From the NCBI GenBank assembly GCA_963693305.1, contig OY855906.1, positions 6,578,501-6,642,500 of the forward strand: 64,000 nucleotides of DNA, given 5' to 3'. The notes below the pieces were generated by a model, which searched no databases, was not told where the DNA came from, and saw only the letters and a list, made by a program, of their open reading frames with translations. This DNA comes from Meandrina meandrites (taxonomy: Eukaryota > Cnidaria > Anthozoa > Scleractinia > Meandrinidae). Shown here in pieces: positions 60,301-64,000 of this stretch (position 1 is its first letter; each line of letters starts with the position of its first letter). The position numbers and the translations under genes were made by a program.

Positions 60301-62123
60301 ACATGTTAGAGTACTGGTACTTACAGCTACAGTCCTTTGGTGTGCAAAAAAGCTTCGTATCAGGAATTTTTATGTTAAGTTTTATAATATGGGATTTGAG
60401 AAATACAAAACCACTGATGGGCTTCACATAAATTTGCACTTTATATACTTAATGTTTCTTGCTCACCTTTTCTTTCATCCTCTTTATGTTTTCTTGTTCT
60501 TCATCATCAGGCACGTCCTCTTCCTCACTGTGCCGAACTACAGCCACACTCTGAAGAAGGTTTTGATCAGGTCCCTGTAAAATCATTCCATGATGTGACT
60601 GCTGTTTCTTGAGTTTGCTCATTTTTCTTTTGAACTTCTTCTTTTCTTTGGACTAAACAAAAGAAGCAAAGACAGTAAAGTTGTACTGATTTTTATTTTT
60701 TTTGTTTATAATTGCCTGATGAAAGTTGCAGTGCAACTACCTGAACTGGGCCACTTTGAACAAAGTAAATTATAACTGATCAGAACATTAATTGAGAACA
60801 ATGTATAGCGACCTTTTTTTAGCCATGGATCAATGATGTTCTACATGTAGAACACAAACAATAGATTTACAACAAATTTACAGCTTGACTACTCGAACCG
60901 GGGCACCCTGAACAAAATTAACCAAATAAATCACAGTCAGTGTTAATTGACAACAAAGGATAGGGACATTTTTTAGCAGTGAACCAATGACATTCTAGGA
61001 CAGTTATTGGTCAGTTGCTAAAAAATGTCCCTATCCTTTGTTTTCAGTTAATGCTGTAACACCTTTGTTCAGGGTGCCCCAGTTCGAGAAGTCGCACTGT
61101 AAACAGTCAACAATGCTACAAACAGTTGTGGACCTCTCAGGAAACTTGTCTTGTATATAGTCATGTGCAATCATGTAACAGTACACTAGTACATGTGTAA
61201 CTGACACCAAGCAATCCCAAACGCTCAACAAAAAGCTCTGTGTACTAAATTTCTTACCCCATCAAGTTCTCCCTCGAAGTCTGGTTCGTTGTATTTCTCA
61301 TTATGAATTGACATTTGTCTTCCAAGATGTTTGGACAGCTCTTCACCTGACATGTAGTCTCCCATCATAGAGGGGAAGGTAGATTGCAGGTGCTTCCTGC
61401 AGGATGGATGCAAATAAATGTTGCTTAGTAAAATGTATCTAGTTGGTAAATAAATTTTGTCTGCAATATTATCGTTCCTGATTACATGCTTTCGAGGTTA
61501 ATTTCATCTTCAATAGTACCCATTCCTGCTCTCTATATATTCCATATACTTTTTTGACATTTGACATACTTTTTTTGTCCCGTTTTATATCTAAATCTGA
61601 CTTACATTGTAGATCCAGTCTGGAAAACATGTATGTTACGCCGAAGATCTTCGGCGTGGAGCTCGATAATTTACGCCAACTTCTGGCGTATTTCATAGGG
61701 ATTTGGCGTAAAACATGTCCCGCTGCTGATTCTCGACGAAAGCTTTTCTTTCTGAACCGGTTTCCATGCATGTATTTCCTATGGCTAACAGATACGTTAT
61801 CACTCTCATTATTAATATCCGATTGAAGTTATAAGGCCTATTGCTCAGTAAGTTAATTTGTAACAGTTCAGTTTAATAATATTTTATAAATCTGTCAAAT
61901 ATGTTATACATGTATAAGTTTTTTAGCCATAGGAAATACATGCATGGAAACCGGTTCAGAAAGAAAAGCTTTCGTCGAGAATCAGCAGCGGGACATGTTT
62001 TCTCGGGCTTGCTTTCTATTTTTTTATATCGCGTCCTAGCTAGAGAGATAAGCCTTTCGATCTGTTATATCCATCTTACCTAGTGGGACTTCTTGACATG
62101 GTATGAGTTTTACGATCGTCCAT
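51306..62123 (-). CDS. Charged coiled-coil protein, 538 residues, unrecognised
   Basis: Fifteen exons in transcript order: 62123-62080 (ATG), 61396-61258, 60652-60467, 59740-59582, 58261-58166, 57439-57322, 57153-56969, 56538-56422, 55898-55833, 55213-55104, 55002-54939, 54649-54562, 52601-52490, 52103-52043, 51377-51306 (TGA). Total 1617 nt, in frame throughout. Residues about 60-125 are Lys/Glu-rich with an acidic EEEDVPDDEE patch. About 125-240 is a probable coiled coil (LIQGLLLLRDYYKAEYKK; ISLENQLKKEGYLT). Next come KEFWDFITVPENLENVLED, a Lys-rich basic stretch (GRKKKLKG), a Ser/Pro linker, a conserved-looking FPPLAAYRLEFGERE motif, another helix (RKQEEAYKRLQARNG), and a Ser/Lys-rich region. 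The end is VVELPPLTLSHL. No catalytic motif, signal or membrane segment is visible, so it is probably an intracellular structural or adaptor protein. I could not place the family. It shares a divergent start region with IBTK. Confidence 0.85.
51546..52005. mobile_element. hAT-like non-autonomous element
   Basis: Ends CAGGGTTCGAAC and GTGTGAACCCTG, flanked by GAATC on both sides (51541-51545, 52006-52010). The interior has several copies of TTCAAGGACTTTTCAAG. The CAGGG-type ends fit hAT transposons, but the direct repeat I can see is 5 bp where hAT duplications are usually 8. Coiled-coil gene intron. Confidence 0.6.
53421..54132. repeat. Cluster of tandemly duplicated palindromic elements
   Basis: Two near-identical units of about 100 bp (53421-53520, 53522-53623) are followed by two near-identical 252-bp units (53628-53879, 53880-54132). 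Each 252-bp unit is itself a foldback: GCATTGTTGAGTTATATAAG on one arm, CTTATATAACTCAACAATGC on the other. It lies in the large coiled-coil gene intron; a solo relative is at 31001-31180. Confidence 0.85.
54171..54546. repeat. Terminal-inverted-repeat element
   Basis: Inverted ends AGGCCTGCTTTGAACGTCGC and its near complement ending AAGCCAGGCCT, each about 38-40 bp including TTACATGCGCCGAAT. Sits between the palindrome cluster and the exon at 54562. Confidence 0.7.
56034..56116 (+). repeat. Dispersed repeat pair with 29738-29820
   Basis: Second copy of the repeat at 29738-29820, in an intron of the coiled-coil gene. Confidence 0.5.
57524..57949. mobile_element. MITE-like element with poly-G in its inverted ends
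   Basis: Left end CCCGGGGGGGTACTCCC, right end its complement with a longer C run (GGGAGTACCCCC...CCCGGGGG), flanked on both sides by TAGCG. The interior repeats TTAAATAGGGTATCA-like phrases. It accounts for one of the window's poly-G tracts; GGGGTACT motifs at about 50513 and 55332 may be truncated relatives. Confidence 0.65.
58839..59505. repeat. TTAA-flanked palindromic element
   Basis: Ends TTAAGGTGGCTC and GAGCCACCTTAA. Inside, long inverted stretches face each other (TTTTGAGGCTAATAACT and AGTTATTAGCCTCAAAA; AATTCTGTAGGTAGG and CCTACCTACAGAATT). About 667 bp, coiled-coil gene intron. Confidence 0.75.
60735..61092. repeat. Palindromic repeat pair
   Basis: The right part (60890-61092) is a foldback: CAAAGGATAGGGACATTTTT facing AAAAATGTCCCTATCCTTTG, and CGGGGCACCCTGAACAAA facing its complement. 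The left part (60735-60885) is a diverged related copy. A further relative lies at about 52195-52395. Confidence 0.65.
61638..62003. repeat. Inverted repeat with 80-bp arms in coiled-coil gene intron 1
   Basis: Arms 61707-61789 and 61922-62003 are essentially exact inverted copies. Just left of them is the perfect 20-bp palindrome ACGCCGAAGATCTTCGGCGT (61638-61657), which recurs exactly at 43255-43274. Confidence 0.8.
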
Positions 62124-62640
62124 GATTTCACAGTGTTCGAATTCAGCTGTGCGTCTGAGCTAACAATTTCAAACTTTTGTGTCAACAAACATTGGATGAT
62201 GTAAACTGTAATGTTTCACCATGTTCAGTGCAGATTGCAGACAAAGCAGATGATTCAGCACAGCAACAATAGATCAAACAAATTCTGAATGCGGTTGTAA
62301 AGCCATATCATTATCTTTTGATAATTACAAGAAATGAACAGTTCACTACAATGATGCTTCCATGTTGTTTATAGGAACCAGACGAATCTCCAAGAACGAT
62401 CAACAAACTAACAACGCTTGTGATTGGTCGAGACACGGAATTTACGAAAGCGCCCAATCAGGTGACGTCTCATATTTTTTTCACAAACGAGCCCGCGAAC
62501 CAAGTTATACATTACGTGTCGATTCAAAATGGCGGCGTTTTGATAAAGAGAAACCATTTCGGATTTCTTGGCTTTTACGCCAATATTTTGTTGCAATGTG
62601 TTGTCTGTAGCTACGATGGTTCAGGAAAAAACCATCCACG
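62124..62640. promoter_or_regulatory. Putative bidirectional promoter between the coiled-coil gene and IBTK
   Basis: The two start codons point away from each other across 517 bp. This interval contains a CCAAT box on each strand (ATTGG at 62423-62427, CCAAT at 62454-62458), a CRE-like TGACGTCT at 62463-62470, and AAAATGGCGGC at 62527-62537, which resembles the YY1 site typical of housekeeping and bidirectional promoters. There is no obvious TATA box near either start. Promoter function is inferred from position and motifs only. Confidence 0.6.
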
Positions 62641-63939
62641 ATGGACTGCACACCAAAATGTTGCCTTGCCAAGCACGCTGAGCTGATCTTGTCTGTCATC
62701 ACAAAGGAAGATGCTGCGAAGGTTCGCACAATTTTACCCCGAGTTTGCTCGAACTTTGCGCGCGTCACAGATCAGTTTGGTAGGAACGCCTTGCACTTGG
62801 TAGCATCTTGTGGGAAAGGCGACATTTTGGAGTGGTTGGTGAAAGATCAAGGTGTTGATGTGGAATTTAAAGATCTGGAGTCGGGATGGACTGCTTTGCA
62901 CAGAAGTGTCTTTTACGGATATTTGGACTGTACAGTCAAGCTAATTCAGGTACATTGTGATTACATTTTATTTTATCATTAATTGTATTTACAAGCATTT
63001 CATGTGTAGTGATTTGATAGTGATCAGGACAATTTCTCCTCTGTGGTGATAAATTAAATTAAAGGTTCGTTCTTTTTGTCCAGGTCTATGTAAGAAGTTG
63101 CACCTGTATAATAAACTTTAAATATTTTCATACGGCTGTTTCATGAGTAATGCCTGGATGCAGTGTATGCTTCACGTTGAATGTTGAGAAATATAGTAGA
63201 ACCCCTATTAAGTGGCCACCCTCAAGGAAATTGCAACTGGCCACTTAATAGAGGTTGGCCACTTAATAGGGGTTCATCAGAAATTAGCAAAAGGCTGTTT
63301 AAAAATACAAAATAGGCTGAAACAGAATAATGGAACCACATAAAGACAACAATAAACCTGTGTTTGAATAATTTAATCAGCCGTCACTGTCCGAGCTTGT
63401 TGGAAATAAATCCAAACTTGTATATTACATTCTTGGTAGCCACTGAATAGGGGTAAAATCAATAGAAGAATGCTCATCAAGATGGCAGAAAGGTGGTCGT
63501 GGCCGCTTAAGAGAGGTGGCCGCTTAAAAGGGGTTTCATTTACAGTATTAAACTGAGAATAGTGTCGGGACTTTTCTAACTGTACGCTTAATAGGGGGTG
63601 GCTGCTTAATAGGAGTTCAACTGTATTGTGCATATTACAGCAACTGGTGTTTCCCAGCTTAGCCATTTATTTCAGAAATATTAAAACTTGCATCTGCGAA
63701 GACAAAAATACCCCAGAAACCCTTTGTTTCAGATAACAAGATTTACTTCTGAAATATCAGTGTCTCACATACAGCTTAACTGGGAAACAATGATTTTGTC
63801 TGTTCTTCTTATTTGTTTGCATTAAATTCTCTCTTCTGTTTTTCAAAGCTTGGTTCAAATCTCGGTTGTTTTGACAAGGAAAGTCTCTCTCCACTGGATC
63901 TTATTCGACTGGATTCACCATTCCAGATTGCAACGGGAG
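62641..63939 (+). CDS. IBTK: Inhibitor of Bruton tyrosine kinase homolog (IBTK), first two coding exons
   Basis: Exon 1 (62641-62949, 103 residues, phase 0, donor GTACAT) starts MDCTPKC, close to the vertebrate IBTK start. It encodes ankyrin repeats: FGRNALHLVASCGKGDILEWL and SGWTALHRSVFYGYLDC. Exon 2 (63849-63939, phase 1 exit, donor GTAAGT) continues the second repeat with LSPLDLIRL. The family is a large cytoplasmic/nuclear protein (about 1350 residues in human) with N-terminal ankyrin repeats, RCC1 repeats and BTB domains, acting as a CUL3 substrate adaptor. Only the ankyrin part is in the window; the rest lies beyond 64000. The start was chosen because the nearest upstream ATG (62616) is out of frame. 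The intron holds a repeat element at about 63193-63631. Confidence 0.9.
63193..63631. repeat. Repeat with GGCCACTTAATAGGGGTT units in the IBTK intron
   Basis: Starts AGTAGAACCCCTATTAAGTG and ends with the diverged complement CTTAATAGGAGTTCAACT. The interior carries further direct and inverted copies of GGCCACTTAATAG and GGCCGCTTAA. Non-coding. Confidence 0.6.
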
Positions 63940-64000
63940 GTAAGTGCACAGTTAATTGGCGTAGAAATTTAATATGAGTCTGACGATCTGACACCTGGAT

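Overview
The window is eukaryotic nuclear DNA. Its genes are split by many GT-AG introns, and the intergenic and intronic DNA is AT-rich and crowded with short foldback (MITE-like) repeats, a tRNA-derived SINE and long poly-G/poly-C tracts. The gene set (a PDE10-type phosphodiesterase, an intronless class A GPCR, an IBTK ankyrin protein) and this repeat style suggest an anthozoan cnidarian, probably a stony coral. The species assignment is inference from style; no marker gene is present.

Left third (1-21.1 kb, + strand): two tandem paralogous genes, A (1055-8960, 5' exon outside the window) and B (11491-21146, complete, 514 residues). Their exons match one for one in order, phase and mostly in length. 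Both encode an all-helical core with four conserved cysteines; B has a clear signal peptide. Each ends in a long low-complexity tail made of 15-bp (5-residue) repeats. A's tail is Gly-Ser-Lys-Pro-Thr (strongly basic) and B's is Thr-Glu-Ala/Gly-Pro-Ser (strongly acidic). I do not recognise the family.

Middle (24.1-49.0 kb, - strand): a complete 27-exon gene for a dual-GAF cyclic nucleotide phosphodiesterase closest to PDE10 (835 residues when spliced, in frame throughout), with two alternative first exons of identical splice phase. A single-exon rhodopsin-class GPCR (37834-38775) sits on the same strand inside a 5-kb intron of this gene, and its 5' flank is duplicated about 0.65 kb upstream.

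Right (51.3-64 kb): a 15-exon - strand gene for a 538-residue charged coiled-coil protein of unknown identity. It is divergently paired, with 517 bp between start codons, with the first two coding exons of IBTK on the + strand, which runs off the window.

The remaining DNA holds at least fifteen foldback or terminal-inverted-repeat elements, several microsatellites, two minisatellites (both coding) and a 252-bp palindrome-bearing tandem duplication. All splice models were built by hand from open frames, AG/GT signals and phase agreement; no transcript data were available.
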